Assembly: GCA_030432775.1 (NCBI GenBank)
Contig: JAUILO010000007.1
Coordinates: 1-27,504 of the forward strand
Direction of reading: 5' to 3'
Length of the DNA: 27,504 nucleotides
DNA from: Alphaproteobacteria bacterium
Lineage (GTDB): Bacteria > Pseudomonadota > Alphaproteobacteria > Micavibrionales > Micavibrionaceae
Below, in pieces: positions 8,507 through 15,574 of this stretch (the first letter of the stretch is position 1; every line of letters starts with the position of its first letter). A model generated the notes under the pieces. The model did no database searches, had not been told where the DNA came from, and saw only the letters and a program-made list of their open reading frames with translations. The position numbers were made by a program, and so were the translations under genes.

Positions 8507-10242
8507 TACAAAATTCCTTTTGTGCTTGGCAGCTCTTCGCCTTCACGCTTAACGGCTTGGCGCAATGCTCTGGCAAATGCTTTGAAACAAGCTTCGACCA
8601 TGTGGTGTGTGTTCTCGCCATTGACCTTAATGTGAATGTTGGCGTTCATGTTTTCAGCGATGGATAAAAAGATATGTTCAATCATATCCGTTGGTAAATC
8701 TCCGACATGATTTTCGGGAAAACCTTTACCGTCATTCACGTCAAATTGCAGATAAAAACGCCCGCCCAGATCAAGACTAACGCCTGCTTGTGTTTCATCC
8801 ATAGGCAGGGTGAAACCATAGCGGCCAATACCGCTTTTATCGCCAAGGGCTTGTTTTAATGCCTGTCCCAATGCAATGGCGCAATCCTCGATCGTGTGAT
8901 GCGGATCAATATGCAGGTCACCATGACATTCCACTTGTAAGGCAATGCCGCCATGCTTTGCGATCTGGTCAAGCATGTGATCATAAAAGCCAACGCCTGT
9001 ATCGATTGCAACGGGGCTTGTTTGATCCAGATTAACGCTGACGCTGATTGCTGTCTCTTTTGTTGTTCGGTTGACTGATGCGATACGGTCATTAACGCCA
9101 AGTGTTCTTTTTTCGCCATCCAGTACACGGAAGAATAATTCCATTTCCGCCGCGGTGCCGATTGAAATACGGAAACAATCCTGCAGTCCTTCTTGATGTG
9201 ATTGGTTGCGCACAATAATTTGTGCCTCGGTGAAACGATTTTTGAAATCTTCGCTGTCTTTCACCTTAACCAAAATATAATTGGCATCACTGGGGAAGAC
9301 TTTGCCTATTGCGCCATGTGCTTGTAGTTTTGCTGCGCATTCATCACGCAATTGTATAAGCTCGTCGCGCTTTTTTGCAAGTCGTTCTAGCGCGGTATCA
9401 TTCATTGTGTTTAACACCGCTGCCATAACAGGTTGCGGCAAGGGATATGGTGCAAGTACTTTTCTGAGTAGCGCAATTATTTCTGCTTGCGCAATTCCAA
9501 CGCCGCAGCGTAATCCTGCACAGGCGTGTGATTTTGAAAGCGTGCGCAGGACTATCAGGTTTTCAAATTCTTCGGTTAGAGGAATAAGGCTGGGTTGTTT
9601 GCTGTATTCATTATAGGTTTCATCAAGCACGATAACAGCTTTGCCATCAAAGGCGCGGCAGAGCGTTATAATGTCTTCTTTGTCCGCACTGTTACCTGTC
9701 GGGTTATTGGGTGAGCAGATAAAGACGAGCTTTGTGTTTTCATCGGCTGCATTTGTGATGCCACTAATATCCAGTATGAAGTCGTCAGAGGTCAGCGGCA
9801 CAGATTTGACTTCCGCGCCTTGCATGAGTGCTGCTTGCTCATACATCGCAAAAGTCGGCGGACAGATGATGATGTTATCAATGGCCGGACGGCAGAAGCT
9901 GCGCATGAGAATATCGATGACTTCATCAGCGCCGCGCGCCGTGATTAGATTGCGCGAAGATACATCGTAATAGCGGCATAGCGCCTTGATTGGTTTTTCC
10001 GGCTGTTGATCGGGGTAACGATTTAATGATTGTGCACCGACAAAAGGCGAAAAGGGCGCTTCGTTGGCATCAAGGAAAATTGTATCCGGATTGGATTTAT
10101 ATAATGATCGCGCGGATGAATAGGCTTTCATTGCGACAATTTCCTGACGGGCGCGCGCAATAATTGATGTGCGCGCGTCGCGCGTCGCATTATTATTCGG
10201 GCTTTGGGTGTTACCGGTTTGTCGAGAGGCTGTGTTTGTCAT
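8506..10242 (-). CDS. hisCB: HisC-HisB fusion: histidinol-phosphate aminotransferase / imidazoleglycerol-phosphate dehydratase
   Basis: A single uninterrupted 578-residue frame joins two pathway enzymes. Residues 30-377 are a fold-type I aminotransferase: SARSLY, LNRYPD, SRGAD-like TARGADEV at 101-108, CSPNNPTGN at 176-184, DETY at 207-210 and PLP lysine K237 (TLSKSHACAGLRCG). Residues 386-578 are the HisB dehydratase: TKETAISV, INTGVGFF-like DTGVGFYDHMLDQIAKHG at 414-431, manganese-binding DPHHTIED at 446-453, and HHMVEACFKAFARALRQA near 546-563. The linker is only about 10 residues. The HAD phosphatase half of E. coli HisB is absent. The N-terminus has about 20 extra Asn/Thr/Gln-rich residues, so the start could be slightly downstream. 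It begins one base after the hisN stop. Confidence 0.96.
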   Translation of the reverse strand: MTNTASRQTGNTQSPNNNATRDARTSIIARARQEIVAMKAYSSARSLYKSNPDTIFLDANEAPFSPFVGAQSLNRYPDQQPEKPIKALCRYYDVSSRNLITARGADEVIDILMRSFCRPAIDNIIICPPTFAMYEQAALMQGAEVKSVPLTSDDFILDISGITNAADENTKLVFICSPNNPTGNSADKEDIITLCRAFDGKAVIVLDETYNEYSKQPSLIPLTEEFENLIVLRTLSKSHACAGLRCGVGIAQAEIIALLRKVLAPYPLPQPVMAAVLNTMNDTALERLAKKRDELIQLRDECAAKLQAHGAIGKVFPSDANYILVKVKDSEDFKNRFTEAQIIVRNQSHQEGLQDCFRISIGTAAEMELFFRVLDGEKRTLGVNDRIASVNRTTKETAISVSVNLDQTSPVAIDTGVGFYDHMLDQIAKHGGIALQVECHGDLHIDPHHTIEDCAIALGQALKQALGDKSGIGRYGFTLPMDETQAGVSLDLGGRFYLQFDVNDGKGFPENHVGDLPTDMIEHIFLSIAENMNANIHIKVNGENTHHMVEACFKAFARALRQAVKREGEELPSTKGIL

Positions 10243-10243
10243 T

Positions 10244-11083
10244 TTATGCTCGCTTCAGGCTGCTATTTTGGGTCATACGCTCTAAAATCCTGAATGCCAA
10301 ATCTTTATCAGGTGAGGCGATAATGTCAAATTTTTGGTTGATAGTGTTCCCCGTCATCTCGCCGAGATCAAATATCTTTTCGGCGTAATCATTTCCATCC
10401 AGATCAATCGCGATGATACCGGCAGAAGTTAAAACAGGAATGAGTGCTGCTATATCGTGCAGGGCCAGATCAGCCTCAATGGCCAGATCAATTTTGCCGT
10501 CAATCAGGTACGCAAAACCGATACAGTTGAGCTTTGTACGCAGCTCTTTACATTCGTTGCCGATGGCAAGCAATGTTGCGAGTTGCTGTTTATCTTTGAA
10601 CATGCCTTGCGGGGCGGTGCAGGAAATGGTGGCATCTTCTATTTCTATAGTTCCCGGTTTTGCCAGTGATAGTTTTTGTGGTATCCAGATTGCATTGTTA
10701 ATCGGGTCGGCAATTGTGCCCATAACCGGACGTCCATCCATCAATAAGGCAATCAGATTGCCAAAACAGCCGGGCTGTCTGGCTAAAAACTCTCGGGTTC
10801 CATCAAGGGGGTCTAGAATCCAGATATATTGCGCATCCGGATTAAATGGCGGAAATTCTTCGCCAATAATGCCATGCTCTGGATAACGCGCGATAATTAG
10901 TTCCCGCAATATTGTTTCTGTCTGGCGATCAGCTGCACTGGCCGGAGATTCATCTTCCTTGGTTTGTATGCCGATATCGGCGCCATTTTCATAGGCGGCA
11001 TAAAATTCGCGCAGTGACTTGCAAGCTGCGGGGATGAGGGTATTTAACGTGAAATGATATATCTCGTTTTCTATATGTTCCAT
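10244..11083 (-). CDS. hisN: Inositol-monophosphatase-family histidinol-phosphatase
   Basis: A 279-residue member of the Mg-dependent IMPase/FBPase superfamily. It has the metal-binding acid in IIGEE (about residue 72), the hallmark WILDPLDGTREFLA (about 88-101), and a C-terminal EADLALHDIAALIPVL segment. That last segment matches the EADL..yD..ALvPV pattern of HisN histidinol-phosphatases rather than the WDxAA of true inositol phosphatases. It sits between hisD and hisCB, 5 nt after hisD and 1 nt before hisCB, so it very probably dephosphorylates histidinol phosphate and makes up for the missing HAD domain. Specificity is inferred from context plus motif. Confidence 0.9.
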   Translation of the reverse strand: MEHIENEIYHFTLNTLIPAACKSLREFYAAYENGADIGIQTKEDESPASAADRQTETILRELIIARYPEHGIIGEEFPPFNPDAQYIWILDPLDGTREFLARQPGCFGNLIALLMDGRPVMGTIADPINNAIWIPQKLSLAKPGTIEIEDATISCTAPQGMFKDKQQLATLLAIGNECKELRTKLNCIGFAYLIDGKIDLAIEADLALHDIAALIPVLTSAGIIAIDLDGNDYAEKIFDLGEMTGNTINQKFDIIASPDKDLAFRILERMTQNSSLKRA

Positions 11084-11088
11084 GTATT

Positions 11089-12417
11089 TTATTCCTTGGC
11101 GCTTGCAAGACGTAAGGATACGGCTCTGGCGTGGGCATCCAGGCCTTCGGCATTAGCCATTTCGATGATAGATGGGCCGAGCTGCACTAAACCTTGCTGT
11201 GAGATATTTTGTACACTCATCGTTTTCTGAAACGCTTCGACCGATAGTCCGGAAATACCTCTGGCATAGCCATAGGTGGGTAAGACGTGATTTGTGCCGC
11301 TGGCGTAATCGCCGGCTGATTCCGGTGTCCATGGGCCAACAAATATTGATCCGGCATTGGTTATATTGTTCAAATATTGCTCGGCGTCTTCAAAGCACAA
11401 TATTAAATGTTCGGGTGCATATTGGTTTGAAATTTTGATAGCTTGCGGGATGTCATTTGCAATTATGATGCGGCTATTTTTTATGGCGGATTTGGCAATC
11501 TCGCGGCGCGGCAAGGTTTGCAACTGTTCATCAATGGCTTGCATGATTTGCGCAGCTTTGTTTTTTGAAGGTGTGATCAGTACGACTTGAGACTGTGTGT
11601 CATGTTCTGCTTGGGACAATAAGTCCGAAGCAGCAAAGACAGGATCTGTTGTCTCGTCTGCTATAACGCATACTTCGGACGGGCCCGCCGGCATATCCAG
11701 TAACGCGCCTGCAGGGTCACTGCTGACCTGTTTTTTTGCTTCGGTCACATATTGATTGCCTGGACCAAATATTTTATCGACTTTCGGAACTGTTTGTGTG
11801 CCATAGGCCATGGCGGCAATGGCCTGTGCGCCGCCAATGCGGAATATACGGGTAATGCCGCATAATTTTGCTGCGTATAAAATAGCCGGATCAATATCAC
11901 CTATCTGTTCTGTGTCGGTGTTTTTGTTTTTACGTGCGGGTGAACATAAAATGCGGTTAGGGCAGCCAGCTATTTGTGCGGGTATGGATATCATCAGCAC
12001 CGTTGAGAACAAAGGCGCGCTTCCGGCGGGGATATAAAATCCGGTTGTTTGCAGGGGGCGCACGATGCGTTTGCATTCAATGCCTGTGCCTGTTTCAACG
12101 CTATATGGCTGGAACCCTTGCTTGGTGTGGAAAGCCGTTATGTTTTTATGCGCGATCTGTATTGCTTGTTTAAGTTCATCGCTTAACATCTTCTCTGCTT
12201 TGTCGATGTCCTGCGCGGTTACGGCTAGGCTATCCGGCGCAAAACCGTCAAATTTTTTGGCAAGATCTAATAAGGCATCATCACCGCCGTTTCGAACTTG
12301 AGAGATTATATCGCCGACATTTGTGCTGAGTTTATCATTGCTGGCATCGTAAACAGGGCGCTGCAAGATTGCGTTTTGTTCTTCTGTATCAATGTCATTC
12401 CAGATAACGGTTTTCAT
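11089..12417 (-). CDS. hisD: Histidinol dehydrogenase
   Basis: A 442-residue zinc- and NAD-dependent enzyme oxidising histidinol to histidine in two steps. Landmarks are GFYIPAGSAPL, IGGAQAIAAMAYGT, VDKIFGPGNQYVTEAKKQV, DMPAGPSEVCVIAD, LLSQAEHDTQSQV (zinc Gln and His), the catalytic His in QYAPEHLIL, PESAGDYASGTNHVLPTYG (zinc Asp) and the last zinc His near GLDAHARAV. Length is normal. It starts 23 nt after hisG with a weak GGA Shine-Dalgarno. The wording around the zinc site is that of enterobacterial HisD. Confidence 0.98.
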   Translation of the reverse strand: MKTVIWNDIDTEEQNAILQRPVYDASNDKLSTNVGDIISQVRNGGDDALLDLAKKFDGFAPDSLAVTAQDIDKAEKMLSDELKQAIQIAHKNITAFHTKQGFQPYSVETGTGIECKRIVRPLQTTGFYIPAGSAPLFSTVLMISIPAQIAGCPNRILCSPARKNKNTDTEQIGDIDPAILYAAKLCGITRIFRIGGAQAIAAMAYGTQTVPKVDKIFGPGNQYVTEAKKQVSSDPAGALLDMPAGPSEVCVIADETTDPVFAASDLLSQAEHDTQSQVVLITPSKNKAAQIMQAIDEQLQTLPRREIAKSAIKNSRIIIANDIPQAIKISNQYAPEHLILCFEDAEQYLNNITNAGSIFVGPWTPESAGDYASGTNHVLPTYGYARGISGLSVEAFQKTMSVQNISQQGLVQLGPSIIEMANAEGLDAHARAVSLRLASAKE

Positions 12418-12440
12418 AGCCAGCGTCCAGTTTGGTTTGT

Positions 12441-13382
12441 TTAATCCAGCATTTTTTCTATCGGTAGAACGAGAATAGATGTCGCTCCACGCGCTTTCAG
12501 GTCTTCCATCGTATCCCAGAACACACCCTCGTCACAGACCGCATGTATAGCGACAAGATCTTCGCGGCCTTCAAGGGGCACAATAGTCGGACTTTCAGAA
12601 CCAGGGAGCGCTTTTTGTAGATCTTCAAGCGCACTTACAGGTGCGTGAAGCATGATATATTTGCTTGATTGCGCACGTCTGACACCGTTTAGACGCATCA
12701 TTAGACGATCCAGAATAACTTTTTGTTCTTCGGACAGGTTCGGGTTTTTGATCAACACAGCCTGACTTTCCAGGACGATATCTTTCTCAATTAAACCGTT
12801 TAGCGCCAATGTGCTTCCAGTTGAAACCAGATCACAAATTGCATCGGCAAGTTTGGTGCGCGGCGCAATTTCGACAGCGCCTTCCATCTTTACAAGTTTG
12901 GCCTGAATATTCTGGCTTTTTAAATAGCGTGATAAAATACCGGGGTAACTTGTGGCAATAGTTTTGCCTGCAAGTGTTTTTGGGCCGCCATAATCGGCGC
13001 TTTGCGGTACGGCTAATGACAAGCGGCATTTCCCGAAGCCAAGATCCATCAATTTCTCAATGTTCTGAAACATGCCTTCTGCGCCTTCGAGCATTGCGGC
13101 TTGCTGTTTTTCAATCAATACGTTTTCGCCAACCATACCGACCTGACAAACATTGCCGTCAACAAAGGCCGGAATATCATCATCACGCACGAAGAAGACA
13201 TCAATCGGGAAGTTGCTTGATTTACAAAATAGCTGGTCTTTGCTTTTGACGAGTTTTACACCGCATTGTTTTAGTAAGCCGATAGAATCTTCGGCCAGAC
13301 GGCCTGATTTTTGTATGGCGATGTGCAGCCGCGCCGGATCTTGCTGTTCTGTATTTTGTTGGTTCACAGAGATTGTATTCAT
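12441..13382 (-). CDS. hisG: ATP phosphoribosyltransferase, long (regulatory) form
   Basis: A 313-residue HisG catalysing the first step, ATP plus PRPP to phosphoribosyl-ATP. Landmarks are IAIQKSGRL near the start, VRDDDIPAFV, VGMVGENVL, FGKCRLSLAVP and LADAICDLVSTGSTLALNGL (PRPP loop). A C-terminal ACT-like regulatory domain runs from about 235 to 313, ending GATSILVLPIEKMLD. That domain makes it the hexameric, histidine-inhibited long form, as in E. coli, which needs no HisZ. About 15 extra Gln/Asn-rich residues precede the conserved start. No good Shine-Dalgarno is seen; a 7-codon mini-ORF overlaps the ATG by ATGA. First gene of the operon. Confidence 0.97.
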   Translation of the reverse strand: MNTISVNQQNTEQQDPARLHIAIQKSGRLAEDSIGLLKQCGVKLVKSKDQLFCKSSNFPIDVFFVRDDDIPAFVDGNVCQVGMVGENVLIEKQQAAMLEGAEGMFQNIEKLMDLGFGKCRLSLAVPQSADYGGPKTLAGKTIATSYPGILSRYLKSQNIQAKLVKMEGAVEIAPRTKLADAICDLVSTGSTLALNGLIEKDIVLESQAVLIKNPNLSEEQKVILDRLMMRLNGVRRAQSSKYIMLHAPVSALEDLQKALPGSESPTIVPLEGREDLVAIHAVCDEGVFWDTMEDLKARGATSILVLPIEKMLD

Positions 13383-13402
13383 AATATTACTACTTTGCTC
13401 AT
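13379..13402 (-). CDS. Possible 7-residue upstream ORF coupled to hisG
   Basis: An ATG at 13402 opens a frame encoding MSKVVIL whose TGA overlaps the hisG ATG (ATGA). No Shine-Dalgarno precedes it. It may only matter for translation re-initiation at hisG, or be chance. Confidence 0.25.
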   Translation of the reverse strand: MSKVVIL

Positions 13403-13442
13403 TTTTAATTTTGCGCTGTTTTTTGTCTATGCGCTTGTTTTA

Positions 13443-13463
13443 TCAGTTTTGTGTTCGTTTCAC
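13443..13463 (-). CDS. Possible 6-residue leader peptide upstream of hisG
   Basis: A GTG at 13463 preceded by a strong AGGAGA Shine-Dalgarno (13471-13476, 7-nt spacing) opens a frame encoding (M)KRTQN and then TGA. It has no histidine codons, so it is not a classical his attenuator peptide. The quality of the ribosome site is the only positive evidence; it could be a leftover or a decoy. Confidence 0.3.
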   Translation of the reverse strand: MKRTQN

Positions 13464-13496
13464 AGGTTTTTCTCCTGCACTGCCTCGATGTATTAA

Positions 13497-13527
13497 TGTA
13501 GTAGTACAGTAGGACGGCAGTAGTCAA
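13497..13527 (-). promoter_or_regulatory. Putative hisG promoter with overlapping operator-like palindrome
   Basis: A TTGACT -35 hexamer lies at 13522-13527 on the minus strand. The expected -10 region is occupied by a 12-bp near palindrome at 13497-13508 (plus strand TGTAGTAGTACA), one base away from the perfect palindrome TGTACTAGTACA. Its CTAGT-type core resembles TrpR-family operator half-sites. No good TATAAT hexamer is visible. The promoter is a reasonable inference; the regulator family is speculative. Confidence 0.4.
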
Positions 13528-13632
13528 GAAAAATATTGTAATTTTCTGCTGCTATATAAAGCCTGTTCATTACAGCCAGACAAGACTTTTATGCCATATG
13601 CCTATAAAAGGCCTTGCCGAATGGAAGTTTTA

Positions 13633-13663
13633 TCATTGATGAACTTTGGCACTGCATCAATGA
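13633..13663. repeat. 9-bp perfect inverted repeat
   Basis: The arms TCATTGATG (13633-13641) and CATCAATGA (13655-13663) are perfectly complementary, with a 13-nt spacer. There is no T-run on either side, so it is not a terminator. Position upstream of 13761 suggests a regulator-binding site or a leader hairpin. Confidence 0.6.
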
Positions 13664-13760
13664 ATCTTACCGATATTGCGCGGTTTTGTTTTAAAAATCT
13701 CGTATTTTCTGTTATATTTCATTCAAGAAAAAGGGATGGCTGGGACTGAGTATAACTTGA

Positions 13761-14354
13761 ATGAATAAAACATTGTTGAGCGAGATTAACTTGTATCAGA
13801 TGGCTATTGGAAGCCAGTATGACGATGTTTATGAATGGACTAAAACCGAGCTTTCCAAAGACACGCCTGACCGCGACGGTGTATCGCAGCGCCTTGGCTT
13901 TTTAGGAGCGCTTCAGGCTTTCTCCAGTATAATTGATGATTATAAACAAACGTGGAATTTTGTGTCCAAGGCAAAATTCGAGCATGCCATTGCGGTAGCG
14001 GGTGATCAGTTCCGCGCGCTGGTTGCGAGCGAAAAGATTATTCCGAATAATCCGGATTTATTTGAGGGCGTGAAGGGACAGTTGACCCAGAAGCTTGATG
14101 AAATTATTCAATCAGAAGAATTTTTTGATAATGTTCTGGTGATTGCGCTGGATGAATATCCGGAGGTCAATGCCGAAGATCTGCATAAAGGTTTTGAAAT
14201 TGCCCGCGGATTTATTGTTGATCTTGATATAGAAGATCTACAGCATCAATTCTCAGCCGATGAAGAGGCCAAGATGGCTCACGAAGAAGAAAAGGCCGAA
14301 GGTCAGGGGAATCAGTGGCTTAAAAAGGTTTTGCGCCGTTTGGACCCGCGGTAA
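13761..14354 (+). CDS. Hypothetical cytosolic protein
   Basis: A 197-residue protein of unrecognised family. It lacks a signal peptide or membrane segment, is rich in acidic and helical residues, and probably forms a helical bundle. The last 40 residues are highly charged (DEEAKMAHEEEKAEGQG) and end in a basic WLKKVLRRLDPR tail. The ATG at 13761 has only a weak GGGA about 15 nt upstream. Codon use matches the neighbours, which supports it being real. It is divergent from the his operon and convergent with 14567-15052. Confidence 0.7.
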   Translation: MNKTLLSEINLYQMAIGSQYDDVYEWTKTELSKDTPDRDGVSQRLGFLGALQAFSSIIDDYKQTWNFVSKAKFEHAIAVAGDQFRALVASEKIIPNNPDLFEGVKGQLTQKLDEIIQSEEFFDNVLVIALDEYPEVNAEDLHKGFEIARGFIVDLDIEDLQHQFSADEEAKMAHEEEKAEGQGNQWLKKVLRRLDPR

Positions 14355-14463
14355 ATTTTTTTGTACAAGATGCACCTATCAGCATTTCCCCATTAGAGCC
14401 TTCCCAGTAGAACTTTCCCGGTAAAAGTTTCTTTCTTGAAATTCTCTAATGTGAAATGCGCCA

Positions 14464-14481
14464 GATAATCTGCAGATTATC
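14464..14481. repeat. 18-bp perfect palindrome
   Basis: GATAATCTG is followed directly by its reverse complement CAGATTATC, with a PstI-like CTGCAG centre and no spacer. It lies between two convergent genes, 110 bp after the stop of 13761-14354. With no loop and no T-run it is a poor terminator, so a dimeric DNA-binding protein is the likelier reader. Confidence 0.75.
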
Positions 14482-14512
14482 ATGCAATTGCAAAAGCTGT
14501 GCTGTTATAACA

Positions 14513-14540
14513 AAGGCCCTCATTACACAATGAAGGCCTT
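14513..14540 (-). terminator. Terminator hairpin downstream of 14567-15052
   Basis: A 12-bp stem with one mismatch (14513-14524 against 14529-14540) has a 4-nt ACAC loop. The GGCC core near the base is followed on the minus strand by TTTGTTAT. On the plus strand it is followed by ATATATT, so it may act in both directions for the convergent genes. Confidence 0.7.
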
Positions 14541-14566
14541 ATATATTCTGAGATTATTTATCCGGA

Positions 14567-15052
14567 TTACATGAAATGCGGACCATATTTTGTATAGGTA
14601 CCGATTTGATCGCCTGTTTCTTCATCAACAATAAAGAATATGGCATCCGGCGTTGCGGGCGTAATGACTTTATAGGCGTAATCAACCATTTCAGTAACAC
14701 GCTTTTTGTCATAACCGCCCAGATCGTAAAATACAGGGCCAACCACAAGTACAGGAATATCATCTTCGATGTATTGGTCACGTAATACGTCTGCTTTATA
14801 TAATTTGGCAATCATCTTCATGGCATCGCCGCCATTCTTATTGGCCCAGTATTCAGGAGTCCAATTTGCGGCTTCCCACTGGCTATTGTGGGTGTGGGGC
14901 GGATCTTCGAGATATGGATTAAAATCCAGATTATCCCAATGACCAGGCCACCAGCTCCATATCCATGGTTTTGGCTCGGCCTTTGCGGGCTGAGACATGA
15001 TAAAAAAAGTGGCACAGAGTGCTAATGTAAAAAACCGTGAAAATCTAGACAT
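14567..15052 (-). CDS. Secreted Trp-rich hypothetical protein
   Basis: A 161-residue protein with a signal peptide at residues 1-25, probable cleavage AKA|EP. The next 45 residues are strikingly rich in Trp, Pro and His (PWIWSWWPGHW and WTPEYW), suggesting a carbohydrate- or envelope-contacting surface. The C-terminal half looks like a small alpha/beta domain (DDIPVLVVGPVFYDLGGYD). AAGGA lies about 8 nt before the ATG at 15052, supporting the start. I do not recognise the family. It is divergent from the FlgC-like gene, with only 66 bp between starts. Confidence 0.75.
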   Translation of the reverse strand: MSRFSRFFTLALCATFFIMSQPAKAEPKPWIWSWWPGHWDNLDFNPYLEDPPHTHNSQWEAANWTPEYWANKNGGDAMKMIAKLYKADVLRDQYIEDDIPVLVVGPVFYDLGGYDKKRVTEMVDYAYKVITPATPDAIFFIVDEETGDQIGTYTKYGPHFM

Positions 15053-15103
15053 AGACGAGATCCTTGAAAATTGGACGAATGTTAACCAATCTTTATATAA
15101 CTA

Positions 15104-15112
15104 TGATATAAT
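15104..15112 (+). promoter_or_regulatory. Perfect extended -10 promoter of the FlgC-like gene
   Basis: TGATATAAT is a perfect TGn-TATAAT element. It ends 6 nt before the ATG at 15119, so the expected transcription start coincides with the start codon. No Shine-Dalgarno exists upstream. Together this predicts a leaderless mRNA. Confidence 0.65.
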
Positions 15113-15118
15113 AAATAT

Positions 15119-15532
15119 ATGATTAACGCCATACAAACTGCATTGTCCGGGTTGGTTGCCAGCACCAAGCGTGTTGAGGCAAGCGCGAGTAATATCGCTA
15201 ATATCGGAACTGCAGGTTCACTGGATGATACGGGTGACGCCCCATATACGCCAGTTTCAACGGTTCAGCAGACACAAACGGATTCCCAAGGTAATGCCAC
15301 GGGCGTTACAGCGGAAAATTTGCCACGTGAAAATGCATTTGTACCTGCTTATGATCCAGATTCACCTTTTGCCAATTCAGAAGGCTTTGTTGGTGTGCCA
15401 AATGTGAATTTGGTTGAAGAAGCGGTGAATCTTAAGCTTGCAGAGGCGACATATAAGGCTAATATCGCAGTTTTAGAAACTGTGAACGAATTATCCGACG
15501 AATTATTGAGTATTTTTGACGATGAAGCATAA
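15119..15532 (+). CDS. FlgC-like flagellar rod-family protein
   Basis: A 137-residue protein with the two helical ends of the flagellar axial protein family. The N-terminal rod motif ALSGLVASTKRVEASASNIAN is at about residues 8-28. The C-terminal segment EGFVGVPNVNLVEEAVNLKL and NIAVLETVNE is at about 89-127. Size and layout match proximal-rod protein FlgC (about 134 residues). No other flagellar gene is present in the window, so this may be a divergent paralogue rather than the FlgC of the flagellar operon. The promoter suggests leaderless translation. The yggS-type gene follows 42 nt later. Confidence 0.82.
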   Translation: MINAIQTALSGLVASTKRVEASASNIANIGTAGSLDDTGDAPYTPVSTVQQTQTDSQGNATGVTAENLPRENAFVPAYDPDSPFANSEGFVGVPNVNLVEEAVNLKLAEATYKANIAVLETVNELSDELLSIFDDEA

Positions 15533-15574
15533 CTAGGCCTTTTCTTGGCTTTTTTAGTGTTTTAGTCTGTCAGA

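Larger units (their letters stand above)
13383..13760. other. Intergenic region between hisG and 13761
   Basis: These 378 bases separate two divergent genes. They hold the hisG leader with its mini-ORFs, the promoter/operator candidate at 13497-13527 and a 9-bp inverted repeat at 13633-13663. A possible TATATT -10 near 13714 may serve the plus-strand gene. I see no RNA gene or longer reading frame. Confidence 0.6.

Noticed and set aside
13379..13463. Classical histidine attenuator leader
   Set aside because: Neither mini-ORF has histidine codons, and no terminator/antiterminator pair is evident before hisG.
14385..14427. Three degenerate TTCCC-containing units at 14-15 bp spacing
   Set aside because: Too short and too divergent to call a tandem repeat.
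15533..15574. Terminator between the FlgC-like gene and yggS
   Set aside because: The stem is 5 bp with a wobble pair; too weak to call despite the T-run.
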